Part shown: piece by piece, positions 53,801-64,000 of the stretch
How the letters are laid out: every line of letters begins with the position of its first letter
How positions within the stretch are numbered: position 1 is the stretch's first letter
From: Lactifluus volemus
Taxonomy: Eukaryota; Basidiomycota; Agaricomycetes; Russulales; Russulaceae
Direction of reading: 5' to 3'
DNA: 64,000 nucleotides
Assembly: GCA_022376515.1 (NCBI GenBank)
Contig: WTXI01000021.1
Coordinates: forward strand, 1 to 64,000
The notes under the pieces: generated by a model
The model's database searches: none
What the model saw: only the letters and a program-made list of their open reading frames with translations
What the model was told of the DNA's origin: nothing
Translations under genes and position numbers: made by a program

Positions 53801-56800
53801 ACTTGCGGCGAGCCATGCGCTCAAGTTCGCGCTCGAGCTTATCCGTATTACCGCCAAACATCTGGACTACCTCGGGGTTCTCGACGCGGTAGAGAAGTTT
53901 GATCGCCTTGGCATAGTTCATCATACCCGAGACCGTGCGGTAAAGGTCTGGAAACGCAACGAAGCCCAAATACGTGTACGCAAAGTGAATTCGGGGGCGG
54001 CACTCTTGAAACCGATGCAATAAAACGGCAGGTCGTCAAGTTTAGTCGAGCCCTTTCGTCACCTGGAAATGCGCCATCGTACATCTCCGATTCTTTGGCC
54101 AAAATCTTGGTGTCCCTGACGAAATTCTCCCATTCCAAGCTGTGCAGCTGCTTTAGATACTCGAGGAGCGTGACGCGAGTGTTGAGATCGGATTCCTTGA
54201 TGATTTCCCGTAGCGAAAGGAGAATCTAAAGGCATCCGGCGAATAAGAAGCAGTTGGGGGAAAGCTTCCAGAGACAAACACACCTTTTCATTGTAATGCG
54301 GAGTGAGGACCGTGAATGTGGGCATGGCATCCACCGGGAGCGCCTCGGGCAGTGCCGTCGTGAGCGACTGGGCGAAGAACGAGATCCGGCGCTCGGCCTC
54401 AGAACCAGGCGGGAAGAAACTCCCCTTGAAACCCTTGTCTGTCTGAGCGACGAAGAACGGTGGGGCTCGGAGACTGCGACGGCCATCCGGGGTATCGACC
54501 TGATGATAAAGGAGCTTCTGCACGTGATCAATGGAAAGCAAGTGCTCGCGATACATGGAAATGATGATGGCATTCCATATCTGGGACACAAGGACCTGCA
54601 AGGGATGGTTCAAACAACGTGGATGGGCTGTGTGAAATTGGACAAACCTTGGGCTTGTACCGAACCTCCAAATCCGAGGTTGCCAGAATCTTGGAATAGA
54701 TGCGTTTTGGCAGACGAGCGTAGATATCTCTCCAGGGCGTCCAGATCGATAGCCCAAGGAAGAAGGAACGGGAAATGGAAAAGACGGTATTCCAAATGAT
54801 ATACCATAAGAACGTGTCGAGGAAGAAGAGCACAAGATCCATGAAGAACATGATCGTGAGGGTGAAGATGGCTTGATTGCTGCAAAGTGCACTCCCAAAC
54901 AGCTTATCGTGACAGTTCTGGATCTTCATTCCAGCCATGGCGCGGATCGGATCACGGAACGCAAGGGTCAGGAAAAAGTAGGATTCGGTAAACTTGCATC
55001 CAAAGACGAGGAACCATAAGAAGACGCTCCCAAGACGAGCTTGAGAGTCCAGAACGGGATAACTGGCAGTGAAAGTCTGGGACGCGAGATACTTGCGTGA
55101 CTTGCTGGCGACACGATCGCCGAACATCCGACCTGAAGGCATAATACCGAACAGGAGAGTTGCGGAGATGGAAATGAAGAATTGAGCAATGCCGAGGATG
55201 AGAGGGAGGGATCCACCACCACCCGGTTGATTCTCTGCTATCGCGATGTAAACGGTAGGCCAGAGGTTAGGGCGAGGGTGACAAGCAGAAAGAGTAGGCG
55301 GCGTGCGAGGTGCGAGGTGTTGTTCCAGGTTAAAGGGATATACGAAAATTCTGCCAGAGTCGCAAGAATCATGATGATAGACGCAATGGCACCTCCAAGC
55401 GCCGTTGCAGACCACGTTAAAGCAGATGAGTGGCCTCGCTTCGGCTGATAGATGGTTGGAGCATTATACGCGGTATAGAACCAAAATAATGAAATGTGAA
55501 GGACCCAGATGCGATTAAAGTTGACGAGTAGATGTCCAAAGGAGCGCTTTTCGTAATACGTTTTGAAAAACGCACGATTCCAGTCAATGCGGTCGAAAAG
55601 CATAAAGCGTTGCGCGGGAGGAACATCCACGAGACGAGTCTGAAAGGGGGGGGATCGACATGAGTTAATATTAATTCAAGTGGATAAGAAAGCTAAGGCA
55701 CCTTGTCCATGAGTACGATACGGGCGATGCCCTCCGGATACCAGAACAACTGATTGATGTCGTCGTAACCGATGATGCGATGGTGGTCACGTTCTCGCCG
55801 GACAAACTTGCCGTCCACAGCCTCATAGCCCTGATCACGGATGAAGCGGTACAGAGGCTTGATAACGGCGCGAAGGTATAGGCCTTCAGGTACGGGGTCG
55901 ATGCGACTCTGGCACTCGGGAGAGCGATAGTAATCATCCGCACATTTGAAGATGAAGCAGAGGCATTCGGGGATGAATCGAACTTGAGCAGCCTCTCCCC
56001 AGCAAAGGAGATAAAGGGCTATCTGGCGCATGCGGTCATACTGGGACATGTTATTCATCGCCTGACGCCAGCGTTCAAGGGCACTCGTGAGGGACTTCTC
56101 GGAGTGGCTGCGGCCGCCGCCACGCTTCGAGCGAAGGCGCTGGAGACCCGGATTTTGGGTATGGCCAACGGCATCGTCGAGGTCAAGCTGTGCGGCAAAG
56201 TACCACTTGCGATAGTTTGCGTGCTGACCACCGATATAGTCAGCATGGAGGGTGAGAAGTGCCTGATTGGGAGACATCCGGGAGGCGCGGCTGTCAAGGA
56301 GGTGCATCGTAAAGTCAAACTAGAAGAAAGAAACCCATTAGGAAAAGACGCCGGAAGGTGGTTGGCAAGTAGGGTTGGAAACGAACCATGTTCCGCATAG
56401 AATCTCGTTGAAAGCCGAATTTCTGCTGGAGGTCGAGGAAAATGTCTTCTATCTCCTCTTTTGAAAGCGGGATGGTACGCTCAGCTCCCCATGCAGGATA
56501 AGGCTCACGACCGTTGCCAAACTGAGCAGCGGCAAAATCGCCCAACGTGGGCGCCGAAGAGCGCACGCCGTTGAGCGACTCTGCGGATGGTCCCAAACGC
56601 TGTCCGTAGACATCGTGATCTGAATCAGTATCTGGATGACCTAGAGATAAGGAGTGATTGAGTGAGAGAAGAAAGGGAGAGAGAAAAAGACGGAACTGTA
56701 AGGGTCAGGGTGGTCATAATCATTCAAACCGGCAGCACTGCTCTCTGAGCCATAGTTGTCTCTATGATAGGTCTCAGATGTTTCGACATCGTGGTCATAA

Positions 56801-56895
56801 TACTGCCGAGAATTAAAGGGTTCATTCAAGTCGGCAGTAGGGGAAGGAACGGGGTAACCCTCTTGACTGCGGGAGCGGTGGTGGCGAGCAGCCAT
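50852..56895 (-). CDS. FKS1: 1,3-beta-glucan synthase catalytic subunit (GT48)
   Basis: Starts [19 protein letters not shown] at 56,895 and runs through more than ten exons. It polymerises cell-wall 1,3-beta-glucan from UDP-glucose at the plasma membrane. Family landmarks in order: [20 protein letters not shown] and [40 protein letters not shown]; membrane segments around [13 protein letters not shown] and [18 protein letters not shown]; then the synthase core with [24 protein letters not shown] and [57 protein letters not shown] and [20 protein letters not shown]. The C-terminal membrane part includes [20 protein letters not shown] and [20 protein letters not shown]. Two one-base frame breaks, near 55,260 and 53,945, interrupt conserved stretches and look like lost C bases. 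The exact 3' end is uncertain: the frame after IFAGLIVA may run to 50,852 or be spliced. Confidence 0.9.
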
Positions 56896-59800
56896 GATGA
56901 GGGAAAGGGGTGAGGGGGGAGGGGTGGGTGGGTGGCAACTAGTGCGCTGCGGGGTGGGAAGTAGCAGTGTGAGCGTGGTGTAGAAGAGGAGGAGGGATAA
57001 AGAAGGGGAAGAAGAGGGGATGATAGGAGAGAAGGAGAAGCGAAGCGAGCAACCACCGCAAGTGGAAAGCGCTCAAAGTGACAAGTGACCACGAGGCTTG
57101 GCAAATGCAAGCGGCGCCTTAGCGACCCGGGCGTTGAGTGGATCCTTGCTCCGACACCAAGAATGGCCAAACCAACCAACCAAACTTGGTTTAGTCTCCT
57201 CACACGGCGCCCTTTACCTCCCACAGTTGGCAGTCGTAGTGAGCCCGCCCATCTCAATCTGTCATTCACAGTATTGCGCACCCATCCCTTATCATTGACT
57301 CACCTCAGCCTCACCGGCTAAATTCAGTACAAAAAGGCTTCTTCTATTCACCCACAGCCCCGATGACATAAAATTGAAGCGCAACAACAACCATCATCAT
57401 CCAGTTATTGCGATCGGCGTCTAACAAAAGGGCGCTGAGCGCGGTTCCTGCTCGCTGATCTGAATGCTGTCCCTACAGTCCTCGGGGTGCGCCCATCATG
57501 CCACTGAGACATCAGCTAGATTTCCTTTGCGCAGCATTGTCCATCGCAGCCCGCCCCGGCGCCTGCAATATCTTTTACCATAAATCACGTGACCGAGCGA
57601 CTACCTCAAGTGCGTCAAGGCTATTACGTTTGGTATGAGCCTTATCTTTGACCTCGCTGGTGGAGACCGCCATCGGAAATCGGGTAAGCTGTTACTGTAC
57701 AGTATACGCTAAGTTCAATTTGGAGATGGTCCCTGCACTTTATTTCACTCCCACTTGAGCCCTCCTCACCGCGTTAATGTCGACCTTCATGCATCCGCGC
57801 GACATGATGAGCTTGCAACCGTACTCGGATGTACCAATGTCCAAGTTGCACTGGAAGCTGAGCTAGACGCTTTACGCTGCGTGTAGGTTAAATCCCTTGC
57901 GGTTCAGGGTGGGGCAACTGATAGAAGTTCTCCGTAGACAGAAGTCGCCCCAGCGTGCAGCCCCGCCGTCACGAACGAGAATCTTAGGGCCGCGTAAGCA
58001 CTGCTTGTTGAGTACAGCAGTTGTGGGGCTGGCATGACGAACGTCCTGTTTTTCCGCAGGGACGTGAGTACGCATGTTGTGCGTGAGAGCACATTGAACA
58101 CAGAAGAAGCTTATCATTCGAACTCAGTCATGCCGAAAACTTGAAAGATAATCAAACAAGCAAGAGAGTGTAGTAGCTACCCTACTCGGACAACGAAATA
58201 AATTTGAACAAGAACGACACCATCTACTGGTCATGCTCCTCAGTGATGAGGTTCCCGTCGAGGACCCCATCTGGTCGCTTTACGGACATCATGTTAGCTT
58301 CCATCGAGTACTTGGCCTGTCCGATAGGCCATGCCTAGTTAATTTCAAAGAATGGATCTTCAAGTCGTCAACTGCCTTTACGTCGAGCGATGCACAGTCG
58401 ATGAACAAATTGATATTACGCTGAACGAATCGTCCTTCATGCAATTTCTTGCAGCCTGCGTCGCTTTATTTCGCACGTTGTCCTCTCCCTCGGTTGAGAG
58501 TGCCATCCCGACGAACGGTTTATATTTCTACCCGTCCACGATCACATACTCCAGCCACCAGGAATTGAAATTGAGGTGAATTGCCAAACCGAGATCCGCA
58601 AGGTGCGATGTGCGTCCTCTGGATACCCGTCCTGTGAGCTTGACGATAAGCTGATTGGCGTCGGTGCTGGCAAGACAACCTTTCTGTAGTCAAGTCGCTT
58701 GTCATAGGTGAACATCGTCACCTTCCACTCCTTTATTCATAGATGACTTGATTACCTCTTGATATAATGTCATATACGGATATCTACGAGCTATCTGAAC
58801 ATGACGGTCGAACTGCCCATGTCTTTCTCTTCCATCTTATCTTCGATTTCATAATATTGGGCATTAATGACCTCGATCGTTCCCATTCGCACTCCCTGGC
58901 CATTTCCTCCCTCCGGTGAGTTGATAGGTCAAACAAAGGCGTTAGAGTCGACCCTTACGCGTGTCCCGTCCCATGGACAGCTAATGAATCCAAGGTACGG
59001 ACCTGCAACCGTCATGAGCCGGTGAGCGACCCAGATTGCACAGAGTCTGAAGCGAATGCTCGGAAAACAGGTATCGTAGCTAAGATAGCAAACATGATCA
59101 AAGAGGGCATTGACGAGAACTCTTGCATAGCCTGGTTGAATGCATATCCGGTCTCGTTGTGACATTTTCGTATGACTGCTGGCGAGATCTTTAAAACTTA
59201 AAGGGGGTTTCCGTCGGTATGGTATCGGATCTGTTCGGCTGGGAAAAAGTGGCCCATGGTCATGAAAAATAAATGCCGAAGCGCTGTCCGGAGCGTGGTC
59301 TCCGAGTCATTGCAAGGTAAGGTGCTTTCCCAGGAGGCGCCTTACACCGGTCTCGAGCGCCGAGTTGATACGGATCGCATCCGGAAGGTTCTGCCAATGA
59401 CATGTCCTGGTTCTACTACTAAGTATTGTGCTGAATTCCCAAGGTTGACATGGAGTTGACGGCGATCCCTTTTCGACACCTAACCTCCAGCGGAACGCCA
59501 CCATAGTCTTCTTCAAGTTGCGCTTCTTCGCGGGTTCGCTTCGAATAGAGGATTATGTTATTTACTTATTGGCATGACTGAAAACTTTGAAGATATGGAG
59601 CAAATTACTGGGAGGTTCATCAAGCCATACCTCAGAAATCCGTTTCCATGAATGAGTTAGAGTTAAAGCACCCTCGGGTTGGTATGTGCGAGCCAAAAAT
59701 GGCGCCTTTGTAGTGTCGAGATCGCATTGCTAGTCACATCAATGTCAATATGGAGCCCTCGATGTGGAGCACCTTCATGAAGTAGGGTTCAAATCACAAC

Positions 59801-61568
59801 AAGAACACTCTTTGAGCGCGTTTCAATTCGTTAATAGGAGTGGTAGATGGAGCAACGACGGAGAAGGCGTTTTCTTGCGCCACAACGACATTTGCAACCA
59901 CGAGGTACAGTAGATTCCACTGTCCTGTCAGAGGAGAGAAAGAATAACGTCGCCTATCTGAAGCCCGGGCCCCTCGGCGAGACTTCGCTTGCTTACCTTG
60001 CACCGTAGCGTTGACTCGGATCGATCTGATCGATTGATTGCCGGTGATTCTCGGAAATCAGCGGCATGTCTCTTTGGTGGAGTGTACAGTATTCCCTGTG
60101 ACAAAATGTAGAGGTACGTGTGCGCGCATCGCAAAGGCGATCTCTTGAACACCGCTAACCGTGTGCCAATCTCAGATTCTTACAAGGCTTCAGTAGCTTC
60201 AGTCATCGATTAGCCCACCCGGTTTATTGAGTTCATTGGTGGTTCCAGAAAAAATTACGCATCGCTAGTCTAGGCGCCATCATGCACTGCAGAGACTGGC
60301 CGCGGACGTTCGGCTCCGTCTGTCTCAACCGTCCACGATACAAACAGGAGTTGGCACAACCAGGGAGTTGACACAACCCGAGTGTCAAGAAAGGGCGACT
60401 CGGGCGAGAGAGGACACCCAGTCGTACCCTCTCCCGAGCCACTGCTGTGATCATAGTTGTTATACTTGCTATACACACACGCTCAGGCTCTTTGCCGTGA
60501 AGCGTGAAGGTCATTCTACCAATCCCGACTTTTTGTTCGATCGATCCATACTGCTTTAAGTTACTGTAAATCCGAGCGTTTGCGCACAGTCCATCGGCCA
60601 GGTACGAGAATCCGAGCGTCTAGAGGAGGCATTTCGCGCACTCACATCCACTTGGATATTGTCCCACCTGGTATATTACTTGGGCCCTGGGAAAAGCACG
60701 CAGAACGGCATATTGAGCGCTACAATACGGAGTATTTTCACAAGTTAATTCTTTGGAACCATACGATGACATTAAGCTCTCTGATTCTTGATTTGTATAA
60801 ACAAGAGCGAAGATTCACTGGCACGCCAAGGTTGACGAGGATTACACAACCCCTTGAACGTGTGCCACTCACCACCCTCACCAGATCGGCTTACTGGCTC
60901 AACTTGTACGTCGTTAACAATCACCGGAAATTTCCCATCTCCCACTGTCCCTACCAGTGTTGTGCGCTTCCCATTCCCATGCTCTCTGTTCTCTCTTTCA
61001 GATGCCCTGTCGTGTTTTGCATTGGGGTACTGTGCAAGTAGATCCAGGCAGATACAATAGGGCATGAAACAGAAAATCAAAAAGGCTGTAGTACAGTAAA
61101 ATCCCGGTTTCAACGCCAAATTATACAGTAGCCCTGGTGCCATTCCGTAATTTGGACCTGCGCCATAAACTCGGTATGATGCCATGTAACTTATAAAGGC
61201 TGAACAATGAGCACTTGTACAAGGCGTAGTATTATGCCTTGTGTTTTGGCAAGTTGAAGAGAAAAGTACTAAGAATTTAAACATAAGATGACCACAAGTT
61301 TCAGTCCGCGGCTCATACTCAACATACCGTGCAGTGCAGTGCGGTGCAGTATAAGGCAAGTTGAAACACAGGGACCACAATGGGGAATTTGAAACACGTG
61401 TCGCGTCTGTCACGATCAGTGGCACGAGTCCCAATTTGGATATAAAGGCGCGACCAGAAATGGACACGACTTTATACTCGTTCGAGGTGAGTAAATTCAC
61501 TGACTTGGTTTTCAGAGACACATAAAACCTCTGCATCTGCCTTGGCCTTACTACCATCAACTGTAAAA
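56896..61568. other. 4.7-kb stretch with no confident gene
   Basis: Contains the FKS1 upstream region (C/T-rich on the minus strand near 56,900-57,050). After that there are only short frames with poor composition on both strands. The longest (minus, 60,772-61,560) shows no recognised motif and many Cys/Tyr/His, as expected of chance frames. It may hold decayed genes or unrecognised regulatory DNA. I see no tRNA and no repeat. Confidence 0.5.
57872..58117 (-). CDS. Possible small cysteine-containing protein (weak)
   Basis: The frame ends in KQCLRGPKILVRDGG, then WGDFCLRRTSISCPTLNRKG, with ordinary amino-acid composition. An intron-like GTACTC...AACAG (minus strand, about 58,045-58,072) precedes it. 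No family recognised and no clear start. Included because it stands out from its surroundings. Confidence 0.25.
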   Translation of the reverse strand: MISFFCVQCALTHNMRTHVPAEKQDVRHASPTTAVLNKQCLRGPKILVRDGGAARWGDFCLRRTSISCPTLNRKGFNLHAA

Positions 61569-62411
61569 ATGTCCTTTGCTATCGCCGAACCCCCCGCTTA
61601 TTATCTTGCCGCTGAGGCGCATGACCTCCGTCCTTCCTTTGCCGTGACTACCCCCCCACCTCCCTACGTAGAGCGCATCGCACGTAAGTTTAGGATACTG
61701 TCCCCGCCTGGCGAGGGCATCCTCAACACATCTATCCTCGACGCGGTTGGCCGTCCCCTCTACATAACCTCCTCGGATCCGAAGCTCAAAAAGACATCCG
61801 TTCGGCGCCTGAGGCCGTCCTCTGGCACTTTCTTCGTGACGGATGAGGAACTGGCCCGGTTCGGATGGGAACGTTCGAGTCCGCGTGTGCGTTTCGGCCC
61901 TGTGGGTGATAAGAAGCGGAACCCCAAGGTGAAATGCAAAGAGTGGCTCCCGAAGGTGGACACTGGTTCGTCTGATGTGCAGTACGTTTTTTTCTCTCTA
62001 CCGTGACAATGCTTGTCCTGATGGGTTCGTTCGGTGGTAGATCCCGTGTCCTCACGTTTGGCGGCATCCGGTACACCGTCACAGAGCACAAAGGCGGCGC
62101 CGGTTACGTATGGGTCTCTCTTCACCACTTATCGCACGATTAACCCCAACCCCTTCTTTTGTTTTTAGCTCCTCCGTGCGGACGATGTAGATTCCTCGCT
62201 CCCTCTGGCGCGTTGGTGCACGACACTAGACGCTCGATCACAGCGACTGGAGGTTTTCGAGGATGCATACGTGATACCGGGCCTGCTTGACGCATTTGTC
62301 CTCGCGCTCGTTGTGTTACAGTGTGAGCAGCCGCTTGGCGATGTACCACATTTCCTCGACTTCTCTTCGCCAAAGTCTTATGGGACGGGCAGCTTCCACC
62401 GAGGCTTTTAA
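61569..62411 (+). CDS. Small protein tentatively compared with DUF6593-type basidiomycete proteins
   Basis: Exons 61,569-61,981, 62,041-62,107 and 62,169-62,411 with GT-AG introns that keep frame. It starts MSFAIAEPPAYYLAAEAHDL; the ATG is preceded by a run of A. A central part reads STSILDAVGRPLYITSS-like (observed NTSILDAVGRPLYITSSDPK), then GKKRNPKVKCKEWLP-like (observed GDKKRNPKVKCKEWLPKVD). Exon 2 has TFGGIRYTVTEHKGGAGYLL. The C terminus is LDAFVLALVVLQCEQPLG, then FHRGF. The layout (a 'residue, glycine, Y' beta core, a KEWL turn and a repeated 'GIRY' strand) fits the lipocalin/tubby-like DUF6593 group common in mushrooms. The function is unknown. Confidence 0.5.
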
Positions 62412-62840
62412 TACACCCCATGGCTTGACTCCACCAGACTTTTCTTCTATGGGCTATGTGGTAGAGATGTTTATGGTGTATGCTTTACGGTTACATAGGT
62501 GTATGCATAGGTGGTCGTATCGCCAGCCGATGAGACAATAAATACCTAGTTTGAAATTTTGATCAAACGAAACCGGTTTCTCTGTCAGTCCGAGTTGTGC
62601 GATAACCTGACCACCTGTCACCATAATTCGCTTTGACCATCAAATTCCAACAGAAAAGTCTCATGTCGACGAGGAGCACTGCATTGCAAAGCACACCGCG
62701 TACGCCGCAAGATGTGCAAGGTATCAAATGGCTGGCATGCACCACAGGATTGGCAACATATTAGTACGCTTTTTAACCTAATTCCTCCACAGCGTCTGAT
62801 GACTGTCGCTCACCGAAGACTATCTGCCGACGGGGAAGGC
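62412..62840. other. Intergenic, convergent 3' ends
   Basis: Between the stop of the small gene and the stop of SEC61. No coding sequence or repeat recognised. Confidence 0.5.
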
Positions 62841-64000
62841 TCACAGGAAATCGCCGAGGGCAGCCATCTCGGGACCGCCAGCCTCCTGTGTGTAGATATG
62901 GCGTCAGAAAACATTAAATCTAACGAGACATAGGGGAGTACACTTACCCGCTGTCCGATCTCCCAGTCTTAAAGGGTTAACACATATAAGTACAGAAACA
63001 GGCGACCAAATATAAATACGCACAGGAATAGATAATTGTAACAGCCATGAGGATACCAGTACCAGAGCCAATCGCACCCATCAGATCAGCGGCGACAGAC
63101 AGCAGGCCAAGGACTGCACCTCCCAATGCCGCTGCGGTTGGGATGACACGCTTGAGTTCTTTATACATCGAACCCTCGCGGTGGCCGGCCATGACCTGAC
63201 GCAGAACAATCATCTCAAGGACGAAGGAGGAAAGAGGTGACCACTCACCAGCTGCTGATCCTTGAGTTGCTTGGCAATGTCACGTGGGCCAGACCCTGAC
63301 ACATCGATCCAGGTTTTGGAGAATATGGCACATACAGATGTCATGAACAGAATATACAGAAGCGTGTGAATGGGGTCAACAAGCGCGGCGCGGAGCGTCC
63401 TTGGGGGGGAAATGTAATAAGCCATGCCGGATGTGGCGATAAGCTGGGCTGATTCCTCCATCGGCTAAGAGAAAGTCAGGGCGGTAAGAGATGGGGGCTG
63501 ACCAAGCAACGTACCTCCCAAACGCCGAGGAGCTTAACAAGGAGGTTGTCGGGAAAGCGGGTGAAAAGCATCTGGCTGACGATATAGATATGCGAGGTAA
63601 GGGCAGATTCGAGCATGATGGGCATGTTTGACGTGTAAAAGAGCTTCACGGGGTACGAGCCACGCTGGCCACGGAAACGATTGCTCTTGACTGGGATTTC
63701 AATGCGGAAACCTTGCAGGTAGATGACAACGGCAAACACAGCAATAGTGGCGATGATATTCATCACGTTGGGGAGACGCTCACGCCAGAAAGCCTCACGA
63801 AGGGCGCGTCCCTTGTCGTTCCAAGTTAAGAGGAGGTGGAACAAGGAGATGATGGCACCCTCAAATTCGGGGCCACGGCCGGTGTTAATAGTGGTAGGTG
63901 AGAAGGCTTTCCAGACGATTGACTCGCAAATATTGGTGGCGATGAAAAGAGAGATACCAGAGCCTAGACCGTAGCCTTTTTGAAGGAGCTCGTCAAGGAG
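62841..64000 (-). CDS. SEC61: Sec61 translocon alpha subunit (3' part, open at right edge)
   Basis: Minus-strand exons seen: 63,515 to beyond 64,000; 63,249-63,464; 63,024-63,195; 62,948-62,967; 62,841-62,885. Read in order: [59 protein letters not shown] and [58 protein letters not shown] and [39 protein letters not shown], then a 20-nt exon (YWEIGQR with flanking bases) and the end [14 protein letters not shown]. This is the pore-forming subunit of the ER protein-conducting channel. The frame is intact here; the N-terminal half lies outside the window. Confidence 0.93.

Noticed and set aside
60772..61560. 262-aa minus-strand frame
   Set aside because: Composition is typical of a chance frame, no motif is recognised, and it overlaps the promoter of the gene at 61,569.

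Overview
The window looks like a basidiomycete (mushroom-type, Agaricomycetes) chromosome segment. Genes have many short GT-AG introns of about 50 bases. The gene set includes a fungal glucan synthase, Sec61, a Zn2Cys6 regulator and a Crinkler-type gene, and there is a KDZ transposase with a CxC2 cysteine cluster.

Layout. Bases 1-41,611 are almost entirely nested transposable elements. Bases 41,798-64,000 are host genes with compact introns.

Left block (1-14,053). A Ty3/Gypsy element on the minus strand (Gypsy-1, 1-7161, left end outside the window) sits inside the protease-pol region of a second minus-strand Gypsy (Gypsy-2, 7162-12,049). Gypsy-2 in turn sits upstream of the 3' end of a plus-strand Gypsy remnant (12,050-13,507). 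The gag of Gypsy-2 is split by a 2115-bp terminal-inverted-repeat (TIR) element, copy A.

Central nest (14,054-41,611). A TIR element of the same family as copy A (element D) was invaded by two solo LTRs, each with a perfect 5-bp target duplication, and by a Ty1/Copia element (19,726-41,589; TSD CAAAT; two 587-bp LTRs). One solo LTR was then split by TIR copy B. The Copia reverse transcriptase was split at its catalytic Asp-Asp codons by a 16.2-kb KDZ transposon (TSD GATGACT). The KDZ element has long inverted subterminal arrays of ~75-bp repeats, a spliced CxC2-KDZ transposase, an accessory gene of unknown function and a poly(A) retro-insertion. TIR copy C, the same length as A and apparently identical in all its frames, sits in the KDZ right-hand repeat array. 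Copies A/C and B carry different gene-like fragments, which suggests gene capture.

Right block (41.6-64 kb). In order: a Crinkler/P-loop NTPase/nuclease-like gene (-), a Zn2Cys6 transcription factor with two micro-exons (-), a dynactin p24-like gene (-) divergent from an HVA22/TB2/DP1 membrane-shaping gene (+), 1,3-beta-glucan synthase FKS1 (-), a poorly coding 4.7-kb stretch, a small gene tentatively compared with DUF6593 (+), and the 3' part of SEC61 (-, open at the right edge). Several of these genes carry one-base frame breaks next to homopolymers, which may be assembly errors rather than real damage.

All coordinates, intron junctions and repeat boundaries were read by eye. Family assignments rest on recognised motifs, not on database searches.
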